This document shows positions 41,390-49,769 of a stretch of DNA of 64,000 nt, one piece after another. Both the position numbers and the translations under genes were made by a program. The first letter of the stretch is position 1, and each line of letters opens with the position of its first letter. The stretch covers positions 1-64,000 of the forward strand of contig CBFHSF010000006.1 in the NCBI GenBank assembly GCA_965658445.1, read 5' to 3'. The notes under the pieces were generated by a model, which worked only from the letters and a program-made list of their open reading frames with translations, did not search any database and was not told where the DNA came from. The stretch is from CBFHSF01 sp965658445 (GTDB lineage: Bacteria; Bacteroidota; Bacteroidia; Flavobacteriales; Schleiferiaceae).

Positions 41390-42731
41390 GAGGCAGTATC
41401 CAGAATTTGGCGGCAAAAGTATCCATTTGCTTCAACAAATCGACCTGTGGGTCAATAAATTGTTGAAGGGGCCTGCCCTGTAAAGTAGCGTGTGCGTCGG
41501 CGTAAACGCGTGGGTTTTCCAATCCGTTTTCTACCGCCCAATCGCCCAAGTAATGGGCAAATTGCAAAATCAAGTCTGGCTGTGTGCTCATTTGCTTGAA
41601 CTGAACAGGTAGTAGAAAATCTTGCGGATCCACCTCGGTAGTAATGGTTCCGTTGGGACCGTCGGACTCGATTCTATATTGAACGTATCCCACCTTCTCC
41701 ATCAGCATTACGCGCCAACCAAAGCGATAGCCCTGCTCTGTCCAGAACATTTCTCCGGGATAGGCTATGTATCGAAAAGGCCAAACGATTTGCCAAACCA
41801 TAAACACCAACCAACCATAGTACAGTCCTTTGGGAGTATTTGACCCTTCGCCCGCATTTTCTGAATAATTGAAAAGGTTCTTAAGCTTGTCGTAAATGGC
41901 TTGATGAAAGGACGTAGCAAAAAATAAGGTCGTAGCCACCATCATAATCCATGGAAACATGCCAATGGGGAAAAGAGCCGCTGTAATGCCGTGAAAGAAA
42001 ACCACAGAGGCGTAGGCAATGGCACGAGTCCGTTGGAGGCTCAAAAACAATGGAATGGTTAAATCGTAGAAGGCACCGGCCCATGCAAAGAAGTACGCAG
42101 TTTCCGCATATTCAAACAACGGACCGATAATTGGCCAATCGCTGTGCGGAGGCAACCAAAGTCGCAACGGCATGGCTTCCAACAACCAATCGGGATTGAG
42201 TTTGGCAATACCCGCGTAAACATACACCAAGGCCAAAAGCGCTTGCAATGCTCTGCGGTAAAAAACGGGAGTGGTCTGATAGGGCTTCACTACACCCCAT
42301 TTTACATCCAATGAAAAGCTGCGATGGGCGGGCACAAAAATCATAAGCCCCGCCAACATGGACATAAAGTAGTAGTGATTGAGGTAGTACGTTACATCGA
42401 TGAATTCCACGTACGTGAAAATCAAAAAATACAGGACCATGCTCAATCGGTAGCGCAGACCCAAGGCAATAAACAGCCCCAAAACCGCCATAGAAACAAA
42501 GGCCGCATACATTCCCCAAGGAGGAAGTACGCGAACCCATTCAAAGCCGTAGTATTTAAAATGGAAAGAGGGCTCTATGTATTGCTCGTGAACCCATCCC
42601 TTGAGTAAAAACCTCAAGGCGGCACCACTCATGAGCAGTCCGTAGAAAATTCGGAAAACGACTAAGGGAGCCATAGACTCCCTTAGAAACAAAAATGATA
42701 ATAATTTATTCGAACCCCTTTGAATACTCAT
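41379..42731 (-). CDS. HTTM / vitamin K-dependent gamma-carboxylase-like membrane protein
   Basis: 450 residues. The N-terminal half has six or more membrane segments of the HTTM type (APLVVFRIFYGLLMSGAALR, PSFHFKYYGFEWVRVLPPWG, DVTYYLNHYYFMSMLAGLMI), and the C-terminal 150 residues form a soluble domain, the bacterial VKGC-like layout. In Bacteroidota this gene often travels with imelysin and TonB receptor genes in iron-linked operons; its reaction is not known. Spaced 6 bases from the imelysin gene. Confidence 0.85.
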   Translation of the reverse strand: MSIQRGSNKLLSFLFLRESMAPLVVFRIFYGLLMSGAALRFLLKGWVHEQYIEPSFHFKYYGFEWVRVLPPWGMYAAFVSMAVLGLFIALGLRYRLSMVLYFLIFTYVEFIDVTYYLNHYYFMSMLAGLMIFVPAHRSFSLDVKWGVVKPYQTTPVFYRRALQALLALVYVYAGIAKLNPDWLLEAMPLRLWLPPHSDWPIIGPLFEYAETAYFFAWAGAFYDLTIPLFLSLQRTRAIAYASVVFFHGITAALFPIGMFPWIMMVATTLFFATSFHQAIYDKLKNLFNYSENAGEGSNTPKGLYYGWLVFMVWQIVWPFRYIAYPGEMFWTEQGYRFGWRVMLMEKVGYVQYRIESDGPNGTITTEVDPQDFLLPVQFKQMSTQPDLILQFAHYLGDWAVENGLENPRVYADAHATLQGRPLQQFIDPQVDLLKQMDTFAAKFWILPHEK

Positions 42732-42737
42732 TTTTAT

Positions 42738-43838
42738 TTAGTCCCCATCATTGTCTTGATAAGTAATAGATACTCCAAGAAGAGAAGGAACCTCTGTTTT
42801 TGTATGTAATACGGTTGTTTGATACTCTTGGTAAATGGCCTCCAATTCAGCGCTGCGAGCCGATACGAGATCGCACAACGTGCTGCCTTCGGCGGAAGCC
42901 AAGCCCAGTAAAATATTGTCAAATTGTTGAGAAACGGTAGATGCCGTTGTGGTATTACCCACCGTTGACCCCATCACAGAAACGTAGTCCTTTAGAGAAA
43001 CTCCCATCTCATCGGTGAGCTCAGATCGTCCTTCATAAAAAGCGGCTATGGCTTCTGTCTGCGCTTGCAATAATTCAGAAGAACGGCGTGCATAGGCACT
43101 TTCCACTTTTTCTGGATACAAAACACCGAGTGATCGCTTGCCCATGGGAATGGCCAATTTTGCATTTTTGGCCAACTCTAGGTTGATGTTCCAATGGTTG
43201 ATCAACAAGCTAGTACTAGAGCCTACGTCCGTACCCGTTGCTGAGACAAAGGTGGTGCGGTAACTCCCCTTCCAATCCGAAATCATGGGAAGAATATGAG
43301 AGAAAGCATTGTCTTTGAGGTCTTTCAAAAACTGTCCTCTCTGTGTGTCCGTCAAAAACTCTGAAACCACTTCCGATTCTCCCTTGTGAAAGAGCAAGTA
43401 CTCAGCAGCAGCAAAACCTCGCGCTGCCACATTGGAAGAGCTCTCTAGGTTGTAACTTCCCGCTGCCACCAAACCTTCTACCAAAACGGTATCCGTTGGA
43501 AAAACCATTACCGAATTGAAAACATCGTGGGTAAAGGCAGGACCAAAATCATAAGTAAGCACTCTATTGTAAGCGATTCTCAACTGAAAAAGGGCTTCTT
43601 GACATGGAGTCAATCGGGCGAGTGTAGGCTCTTGAACAAACCGATCCACCGCAGTGCCGTAATCATTGGCCTTAATCTCTAGAATAGTCATCTGAGGAAT
43701 AATGATTTCGTCCGCTGTGTACTCTAACCACAGAGCTCTGTTAAAGGAGGCTTGTGTTTTGGGGTTGTCTTTCTCACAAGAAGAAAGAGTCAACATTCCA
43801 AAAGTAATTCCAACCAAAAGAGCAAAGTGTTTTTTCAT
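42738..43838 (-). CDS. Imelysin-family (M75) lipoprotein
   Basis: 366 residues. Lipobox LTLSSC (C21) with EKDNPK following. The imelysin fold is recognisable from long helices and the GFAAAEYLLF motif (about 150), the equivalent of the GxHAIEYLL motif; the histidine is replaced by alanine, so peptidase activity or metal binding at this site is doubtful. Imelysins (IrpA, ICMP) are outer-membrane or periplasmic proteins induced by iron limitation. Second gene of the operon, 74 bases after the DUF4856 gene. Confidence 0.88.
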   Translation of the reverse strand: MKKHFALLVGITFGMLTLSSCEKDNPKTQASFNRALWLEYTADEIIIPQMTILEIKANDYGTAVDRFVQEPTLARLTPCQEALFQLRIAYNRVLTYDFGPAFTHDVFNSVMVFPTDTVLVEGLVAAGSYNLESSSNVAARGFAAAEYLLFHKGESEVVSEFLTDTQRGQFLKDLKDNAFSHILPMISDWKGSYRTTFVSATGTDVGSSTSLLINHWNINLELAKNAKLAIPMGKRSLGVLYPEKVESAYARRSSELLQAQTEAIAAFYEGRSELTDEMGVSLKDYVSVMGSTVGNTTTASTVSQQFDNILLGLASAEGSTLCDLVSARSAELEAIYQEYQTTVLHTKTEVPSLLGVSITYQDNDGD

Positions 43839-43912
43839 GTTATTGAGTGTTCTGTTGAGTGCTGGTTTTATTTGATTTCTTTACGAGTTCTTACAATTTC
43901 CTTTAACAAATA

Positions 43913-44986
43913 CTACAAGGTATTTTGAATGGATTCCCAGCCGTAAATCTGAGCCAATTGATCCGCTGCCGCTTGAATATCTGAAGTGGTAATGGCGTAA
44001 AAGTCATCTCCAAGAGTGGCCAATACCTGATCGATTTGTGCAGGAGTAATGGCTCTGTCTTCGTTGAAGTACAATGACCATACAAAGGCGTATGCCTCAG
44101 ACAATTGGTGGTTTCTCAAGGCGTGGTCTGCAAAATCAGACTTGGCTCCGTTTAGGTAGTGAATGGCGGTTCCTGCCACTACTTCTTCCCAAGTAGACTT
44201 GATCATAGCGCGCGCTTCGTCACGGTCCGTCATGTTGTCTTGAGAAATGGCAAAACGACCATCAATCATGTAATCCATTAGGCGTTGGTTGGTACCCAAT
44301 GAGCCGTCTACAGTATTGGTGTATTTACCCCAGAAGCGAATGCCTTCCATGTTGGTAGGGAAATCCGTAGGAACGCCCCAGTATCCAAAGGCCTCGTCAA
44401 AGTGATGCTCCATATCCGTTCCCTTTACAGAATCGGATACGGCGTTGTCTACATTCATCTTATCATCGCCCAAGTAAATGGTAGTGGCTTGGTAGTAGAA
44501 GGTCGCTCCCATAATTCCCTTTTCAAGTAATTGTGGGTATTCAAATCCTTTTGCAGAACAGTTGTATTGCTTGGCACCACTGTTAGAAGTAACCACACCA
44601 GCTACCCCTGGACCACCGGCCACGATAGAATTACTAGACACTACCAATGAATCCATCCAGCTGTAAATAGTGGGCAATACATCGGCAAAAGTTTTAGACT
44701 CAAGGTTCTTTGTAGATTGACCCAATTCAGAGTTAGACCAGTTGGCACCTGTATTGGTAAAGTAGGCCATCATTTCTGACTTAGAAACCTTAGCACCCGA
44801 GTTGGCAGATTTCATATAAGATGACATCTCTTCCATCATATCCAAACGAGTGATTTGGCCGTCGTAAGACATGGGATCAAAAGAGTATGTATCGGGTGCA
44901 CTGGGAGTAGAAGGAGTCTCTACAGTATCGTCTTCACATGAGAAGAGAGCAGGAATAAAGGCGAGTAGTAGTAGGTATTTTTTCAT
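43913..44986 (-). CDS. DUF4856 domain lipoprotein
   Basis: 357 residues. Lipoprotein signal (MKKYLLLLAFIPALFSC, C17), an acidic/proline linker (EDDTVETPSTPSAPDTYSFD), then the all-helical DUF4856 domain (YDGQITRLDMMEEMSSYMKS, HHFDEAFGYWGVP, RDEARAMIKSTWEEVVAGTA). The HHFDEAFGYWG motif is characteristic. First gene of the iron-linked operon, downstream of two Fur-box-like palindromes. The role may be in ligand capture at the surface. Confidence 0.88.
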   Translation of the reverse strand: MKKYLLLLAFIPALFSCEDDTVETPSTPSAPDTYSFDPMSYDGQITRLDMMEEMSSYMKSANSGAKVSKSEMMAYFTNTGANWSNSELGQSTKNLESKTFADVLPTIYSWMDSLVVSSNSIVAGGPGVAGVVTSNSGAKQYNCSAKGFEYPQLLEKGIMGATFYYQATTIYLGDDKMNVDNAVSDSVKGTDMEHHFDEAFGYWGVPTDFPTNMEGIRFWGKYTNTVDGSLGTNQRLMDYMIDGRFAISQDNMTDRDEARAMIKSTWEEVVAGTAIHYLNGAKSDFADHALRNHQLSEAYAFVWSLYFNEDRAITPAQIDQVLATLGDDFYAITTSDIQAAADQLAQIYGWESIQNTL

Positions 44987-45049
44987 TGCTTTTTATTTCA
45001 CTGTTGAAATATTTGGCGTGCACTCCAAAATCTAAATTTAACCCTGTTT

Positions 45050-45072
45050 TTATTTAGACTGTTTTTAAATAA
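45050..45072. promoter_or_regulatory. Fur-box-like palindrome 1
   Basis: TTATTTA, nine bases, TAAATAA: a perfect 7-base inverted repeat with the inner GA of the GA....TC core, matching on one side the Fur operator form reported for Flavobacteriia (TTATTTAGA-N5-TCTAAATAA). It lies 64 bases upstream of the DUF4856 ATG. Confidence 0.6.
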
Positions 45073-45110
45073 CGCTGCAAATTTAATGCTCAAATGATTA
45101 CACGCAAACA

Positions 45111-45133
45111 AAATCTAGATTAATTCTAAATAA
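45111..45133. promoter_or_regulatory. Fur-box-like palindrome 2
   Basis: One half is the full TTCTAAATAA (45124-45133); the other half, AAATCTAGA (45111-45119), is degenerate in the outer bases but keeps the TCTAGA inner core. About 125 bases upstream of the DUF4856 gene. Two boxes in tandem support iron control of the operon. Confidence 0.45.
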
Positions 45134-45187
45134 AGTTTTGACAAAGAAAAGGTGAAGGCAGAAATGCCAAAATGAAAAATGTCAGGT

Positions 45188-46039
45188 TTACAGAGAAAGC
45201 CCCATTTGTGTTGCAATAATCAAGAGTCTTTGCACAGCAGATATTGGAGACTTTTTGTAGTGATAGCAGGCTTTTTCAAATTCTGAGGACTTGTGGAAGT
45301 AGCGACCCATTTCATAGTGTTTCCTCTGGATAGCGAGGTTGAATTCTATTGTAGACATGCCACCATTTTCTACCCACTCCTTCCAAACATTAGACACTTT
45401 AGTAAAGTGATCTTCAACGTCAGAAGTAATTCCTGCTCCAATTCTGTACTTGGTCAATGGACGCGAAACATGAAGGGGTTGTACCCCTAGATCAATAAGA
45501 GATTTCCAGAGACCTAAGTCCTCCACTCTATCTCGTCTTTCCTCCCACCCTTGTGTTTTGTCGTAGGTGGACTTTTTAATGGCTGTGGCCGAAGGGGTAA
45601 AAGGGTTGTTTTCCCAAACATCTGAAAATTGAGAGTAGGTCACGGTTTTTCTCTTTCTGAGGCTTCCTTCCAAAAACCACTCCCAAACATTATGATAAAC
45701 CCATTCCGCTTCGGGGTGTTTTTGAAGAAATTTAGAAAGCACAGCCACCTTGTTGGGCGTCCATCGGTCATCGGCATCCAAGAATGCAATCCAGTCTCCT
45801 GTAGCGCTCTGTGCCCCCGCGTTTCTAGCGGCGCCTAGACCTCGATTTTCTTGGTTGATGATTTCCAAGGAATGCAATTGAGAAAACTCTACGAGAACTT
45901 GGGCCGTTCCATCCGTTGATCCGTCGTTGACCACAATGATTTGCAACTCAGCACCTCTCTGCACCAGCAAACTGTCCAAGGCCTCACGCAAGGTGTCCTG
46001 GGCGTTGTAAGCGGGAATGATTACAGAAAGTGTTTGCAT
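45188..46039 (-). CDS. Family 2 glycosyltransferase
   Basis: 283 residues. GT-A fold: SVIIPAYNAQDTLREALDSL, the nucleotide-binding VVNDGSTDGTAQ, and the metal motif AFLDADDRW (DxD) at about residue 93. It transfers a sugar from a nucleotide donor to a growing surface glycan on the cytoplasmic face of the membrane. It follows a second GT2 gene (22 bases apart) on the same strand and belongs to the polysaccharide locus. Confidence 0.9.
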   Translation of the reverse strand: MQTLSVIIPAYNAQDTLREALDSLLVQRGAELQIIVVNDGSTDGTAQVLVEFSQLHSLEIINQENRGLGAARNAGAQSATGDWIAFLDADDRWTPNKVAVLSKFLQKHPEAEWVYHNVWEWFLEGSLRKRKTVTYSQFSDVWENNPFTPSATAIKKSTYDKTQGWEERRDRVEDLGLWKSLIDLGVQPLHVSRPLTKYRIGAGITSDVEDHFTKVSNVWKEWVENGGMSTIEFNLAIQRKHYEMGRYFHKSSEFEKACYHYKKSPISAVQRLLIIATQMGLSL

Positions 46040-46061
46040 TGTGAGTCGCCTCTTCTAAAAA

Positions 46062-47096
46062 TCAAAATTCAAAGTACTTGCCAGGAAACATTTTGTTTCT
46101 CCATTTTTTGGCCGTTGAATACAACCCTAATTTATACAATACTTTCTTCACAAAGGTCAAAGTAAAGTGGGTCCCAATCTTTCGGCCTAAGCCGGGATTC
46201 CATGAAGCAAAAAAGCGATACAGCCTTTTGTTTTCTCTGTAGAATTCTGAATTCTTTTTCTGGAAGGCCAAGCTGCCTACCCACCAAGCACCAATTTTTC
46301 TATAGGTCTCCTCTACCCTCTTGGGATCGGGGTTCCCTTCTTTGCGTATCAGTTCAATGGTTCGGATGATCTCGTCATACACCTTGTAATTGGCCCGGGC
46401 TCTTTGTCTCTGTGTAACCGCATGGGTTCTAAAAGCATTGAGGGGCTCTGCGCAGTAGGCCAAATCAGAAATCAACAGCATCTTACTGTAGAAATACCAA
46501 TCTCCGTTAAGTCTCATATCTTCTGGGGCTCCTCCTGCTTTCTGGTAAACAGATTTTCTAAAAAGAGCACCCGACGCATTGGGAATGGAGTTGGAGTACA
46601 GCAAATATTCGTTGACCTCTGTCTTTCCAGAAACTTGAAAATCGTTCTCCCAACGAGAGGCGCGGTCTTTAAATACAAATCGATAGTTTTCTTGAAAGGA
46701 ATGAAGGACCTCGTCATCTTCATTCACCAAATTGGATTGCGCAAAAGCGATCCCCACATTGGGACTTGCCTCCATTTTTGCGACGAGCTTTTCCAAAAGA
46801 GTCGGCTCAGCAAAATCATCAGACTCCGCCAACCAAACGTATTCTCCATTGGCCAAAGAGACGCCAAGATTCCATTGATGGAAGGTAGACCCCGTGTTCT
46901 TCTCATTAAAGTGAACGTGCACCCTATCGTTTTCATCGGCGACTTTTTGTAAGTACTCACGGCTATTGTCCGTAGAACAATCATCCAACAACCAAACCTC
47001 AAAATCCTGATAGGTTTGAGAGAGCACTGACTCTACCCTCTTGGGCAGGTATCGCTCGTGGTTGTAGTTAGGAATGATTACGGAAACTTTTGGCAT
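46062..47096 (-). CDS. Family 2 glycosyltransferase
   Basis: 344 residues. Motifs SVIIPNYNHERYLPKRVESV, LDDCSTDNSREYL and WLAESDDFAE (D-D) place it in GT2. The C-terminal 120 residues are basic helices (KKNSEFYRENKRLYRFFASW) and probably contact the membrane or acceptor. It sits 71 bases after a sulfotransferase gene and precedes another GT2. Confidence 0.9.
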   Translation of the reverse strand: MPKVSVIIPNYNHERYLPKRVESVLSQTYQDFEVWLLDDCSTDNSREYLQKVADENDRVHVHFNEKNTGSTFHQWNLGVSLANGEYVWLAESDDFAEPTLLEKLVAKMEASPNVGIAFAQSNLVNEDDEVLHSFQENYRFVFKDRASRWENDFQVSGKTEVNEYLLYSNSIPNASGALFRKSVYQKAGGAPEDMRLNGDWYFYSKMLLISDLAYCAEPLNAFRTHAVTQRQRARANYKVYDEIIRTIELIRKEGNPDPKRVEETYRKIGAWWVGSLAFQKKNSEFYRENKRLYRFFASWNPGLGRKIGTHFTLTFVKKVLYKLGLYSTAKKWRNKMFPGKYFEF

Positions 47097-47167
47097 GTAC
47101 CGGATGTGTTACAGCTAGGAAAGGTACTTATTGTAGGTCAAAACAGAAAAGGGAGCTTCTATTGTTA

Positions 47168-47899
47168 TCAGAGGTATCCCCATTTTTTCATGATTTCTGA
47201 ACGGTTCATGTATTCCACTTCGGAATCGGTAAACTCGTGAACTCTCGGAGCCTTCAATCCCGCCTCCTCCAAAGCGGTTGTGGGGTTGTTCTTATACAAC
47301 CTCTCCACCCTTTGCATAGTGGCTTCATCGCGATTTACAATGTCTTCATACCTGATTTGAAGGTAACCTGGCAAATAGGTGTAATTCTCAGCTTCGGCCA
47401 CGTATTTTTCCCAAAGGTCAAAAGCTCTTTCAAAGGATTGGGCCACTGGAGAGCGGACCTCTCCCGGCTTGTGATTTCTCGCCATAAGGCTTTTGGCCAC
47501 GTCGCCTCCATGTCTTACCACGTGGACAATCTTTGCCTTGGGAAAGATTTGCAACCACGAAGAAAGCGTAAAGGTTGTCCTTGGATCTTTAAAACCCCAG
47601 CGAGAGGGTCCCTTCAAAAAAAGGAGGAGTGGATTCCTAGACTCCGTGGCAATGTGCTCCGCATACATTTCTGTAGCGGAAAAAGGCGGTTGCTCACGAA
47701 TGAGAATGGGCTTATCCCACGAAGCGCCTTCTTTTTCTAACCACTGTTGGTTGAGACTGAGAAAGGGCAAAGATTCTTCGTTGTGGTCTCGGTAAACTCC
47801 CATGTTAAACCCCATTTCTGACAACCACCTAGCCATTAGGGTTGTGCCGGAGCGATGCATACCAATTACAATTACAGGAGATTCAAATCTAGAGAACAT
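47168..47899 (-). CDS. Sulfotransferase-family protein
   Basis: 243 residues. The 5'-phosphosulfate loop VIGMHRSGTTLMARWL is at residues 11-26, and KIVHVVRHGGDVAKSLMAR is the 3'-phosphate site (R and S). It should move a sulfo group from PAPS to a sugar or lipid. Position ahead of two GT2 genes suggests sulfation of the surface glycan. It is divergent from a second sulfotransferase. Confidence 0.85.
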   Translation of the reverse strand: MFSRFESPVIVIGMHRSGTTLMARWLSEMGFNMGVYRDHNEESLPFLSLNQQWLEKEGASWDKPILIREQPPFSATEMYAEHIATESRNPLLLFLKGPSRWGFKDPRTTFTLSSWLQIFPKAKIVHVVRHGGDVAKSLMARNHKPGEVRSPVAQSFERAFDLWEKYVAEAENYTYLPGYLQIRYEDIVNRDEATMQRVERLYKNNPTTALEEAGLKAPRVHEFTDSEVEYMNRSEIMKKWGYL

Positions 47900-48046
47900 G
47901 GACTGGGCTTAAAAAATTTGTCTAATCACAACTATTTTTGCGACTTTTACCTCCAAGGGCAAAACGCGCCACCAAGTTACTACGAATACTTGATACGTGG
48001 ACTTCACAAGAGGAGAATCCGCTGCCCTTGCAACAATGCATATTTC

Positions 48047-48919
48047 ATGAAGATACTGATCTACGGACTTCCCAAAAGTGGCACCACCATTCTCAAGGCC
48101 AGAATTCAAGAGGCTTTAAAAACCGCTGGGTATAAGGGTATTTCTATAGTGATGGAGCCCGTGGACCGCGAGCCGGGGTTCTTTGTCAATTACGCCGGAG
48201 AAAAAATTGCCGAAAACGAAAACTCTCTGACCAAGGCCCTGATGAGCGTTAATGAACCCTTTGGTGTGGATTATCGCAAGGTCAACGACATGTTTTCGGA
48301 TTACGATTACAAGATCTTTATCATGCGAGATCCTCGCGACCGACTGATCAGCCAGGTTTTTTACCGCTGGTTTAAGGCTCCAGAGGATATGATGAAGGAT
48401 TATGCCGCTACCCATGCCCGCATTGTTGCCAAAGAAGCCGCTCCGCATTCCCTTCCCTTTTACGCCTTGTTCTCCACTCGCGTAAAGCGACTGAACAATT
48501 GGAAAAACCATTGGGAATCCTTTGCCAAAGCCTTGGTAGAATTTAGACAAAACGCTGACGACTCTTGGTTTATCTATCCCTACGAAGACTGTGTAAACGG
48601 CGAATACGACGCCTTGAGTACTTTCTTGGGATTACAAATCACGGACAAGGCCACACAATCTCCCGGCCTAAAAAGAGTTGCACGTACCAACACCTCAGAC
48701 AATTGGCGCCGTTGGTTTACGGAAGACGACGTAGAGTATTTTTCTCCTCTGCTCAACCCCATTTTGGATGCCTATGGTTATGACTCTAAAGACTGGGCGC
48801 TAAGCCCACAAGAGAGCCTTCCCGCCTCCGAAGGATCAGAATACGTAGAAAAGCTCGTGGCCAAACCTCAATCCAATAGCTCGGTTAAATCCGCCATCAA
48901 AAAACTATTTTCAAAGTAA
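48047..48919 (+). CDS. Sulfotransferase-like P-loop protein
   Basis: 290 residues from the ATG at 48047 (MKILIYGLPKSGTTILKARI); an ORF start at 47855 overlaps the divergent gene and has no sensible protein sequence. The P-loop GLPKSGTT and IFIMRDPRDRLISQVFYRWF are the PAPS-binding elements. The C-terminus (SVKSAIKKLFSK) is basic. Acceptor unknown. It is divergent from the other sulfotransferase, sharing a short promoter region of about 150 bases. Confidence 0.8.
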   Translation: MKILIYGLPKSGTTILKARIQEALKTAGYKGISIVMEPVDREPGFFVNYAGEKIAENENSLTKALMSVNEPFGVDYRKVNDMFSDYDYKIFIMRDPRDRLISQVFYRWFKAPEDMMKDYAATHARIVAKEAAPHSLPFYALFSTRVKRLNNWKNHWESFAKALVEFRQNADDSWFIYPYEDCVNGEYDALSTFLGLQITDKATQSPGLKRVARTNTSDNWRRWFTEDDVEYFSPLLNPILDAYGYDSKDWALSPQESLPASEGSEYVEKLVAKPQSNSSVKSAIKKLFSK

Positions 48920-48941
48920 TTATTTCAATACCTATCCCCAC

Positions 48942-49460
48942 ATGAGACTGCTTTCTGTTTGCTTCGCCTTATTGATTTCTTCCTCTGTTTTTGGACAGAC
49001 CTCCATTTTTGACATGGCCCGTTCCGGAGATATAGAAGCGGCAAAAGCCTTGGCAACGGAATACCCCGACACACTTTCCTCGGTGAGTGATAGAGGATAC
49101 ACCCCCATGATTCTAGCCGCGTACTATGACCAACTAGAGTTTGCGCAGTTTTTAGTGGATTCTGAGGTGCGTCTCAAGGACGAAGAAAAACAACCCACAG
49201 CCCTGCAAGCAGCAAGCTACAAGGGCTTTACAGAAATGGTTACTCTCCTCATTCAATACGGTTCCAAACCCAATACAGCGGACCCCAATGGAGCCACGGC
49301 GCTCAGCTACGCGGTTCAATTCCAGCACGTAGACATCGTACGCATTCTCGTCAACGCTGGCGCCAACCCGGAAATCAAAGACCAACAAGGATTCTCCGCA
49401 TTGGACTATGCGAAGAAATTCAACAATGAAGAAGTTTTAGCTGCTTTGGTTAGGGAGTAA
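48942..49460 (+). CDS. Secreted ankyrin-repeat protein
   Basis: 172 residues: signal peptide (MRLLSVCFALLISSSVFGQ) and four to five ankyrin repeats (DRGYTPMILAAYYDQLEFAQ, TALQAASYKGFTEMVTLLIQ, NGATALSYAVQFQHVDIVRI, GFSALDYAKKFNNEEVLAAL). Small periplasmic ankyrin proteins in other bacteria support catalases or bind partner proteins; no such gene is adjacent. Starts 22 bases after the sulfotransferase gene and may be in its operon. Confidence 0.85.
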   Translation: MRLLSVCFALLISSSVFGQTSIFDMARSGDIEAAKALATEYPDTLSSVSDRGYTPMILAAYYDQLEFAQFLVDSEVRLKDEEKQPTALQAASYKGFTEMVTLLIQYGSKPNTADPNGATALSYAVQFQHVDIVRILVNAGANPEIKDQQGFSALDYAKKFNNEEVLAALVRE

Positions 49461-49652
49461 ATTCCTTCATTCTTCCTCATTCCTCATTCCTTCCCATTAA
49501 ACCACTCACTACTCGCTGTTAATTAATCCCAGACCAAAGAAGGAAAAAGGAATTAGGAAAAAAGGAATTCTTAGTTATCCCAGTTCTGGAAATCTGCCTC
49601 CCTTCATTCTTCCTCATTCCTCATTCCTTCCCATTAAACCACTCACTGCTCC
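49461..49652. repeat. Composite purine/pyrimidine repeat, double copy
   Basis: A pyrimidine block (TTCCTTCATTCTTCCTCATT) follows the ankyrin stop codon and recurs at 49608-49634; between them lies the purine block GAAGGAAAAAGGAATTAGG and AAAAAAGGAATTCTTAGTTA. CACTCACTACTC tracts follow each pyrimidine block. Purine and pyrimidine blocks could pair in RNA. Confidence 0.75.
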
Positions 49653-49666
49653 TAATCCCCATAAAA

Positions 49667-49690
49667 AAACCCCAACTCGCGTCGGGGTTT
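49667..49690. terminator. Bidirectional terminator between convergent genes
   Basis: AAACCCC ... GGGGTTT with a 10-base centre (AACTCGCGTC), between the ankyrin gene and the minus-strand T9SS cargo gene, with A/T-runs on both sides. Confidence 0.75.
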
Positions 49691-49769
49691 CTCTCAGTAG
49701 GTTTTGGGAGGCAGGTATACCATTGGTGTTCTGCTGTTTTTTCTCTATTCTTTATCGTGAGCGGTCAAA

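Noticed and set aside
47855..48046. N-terminal extension of the second sulfotransferase
   Set aside because: It overlaps the divergent gene start and lacks protein-like sequence; the ATG at 48047 begins directly at the P-loop domain.
22378..48919. The three sulfotransferase-type genes as one horizontally acquired island
   Set aside because: They are about 22 kb apart with housekeeping genes such as corA, S6-S18-L9 and dnaX in between, and no boundary repeats or recombinase.
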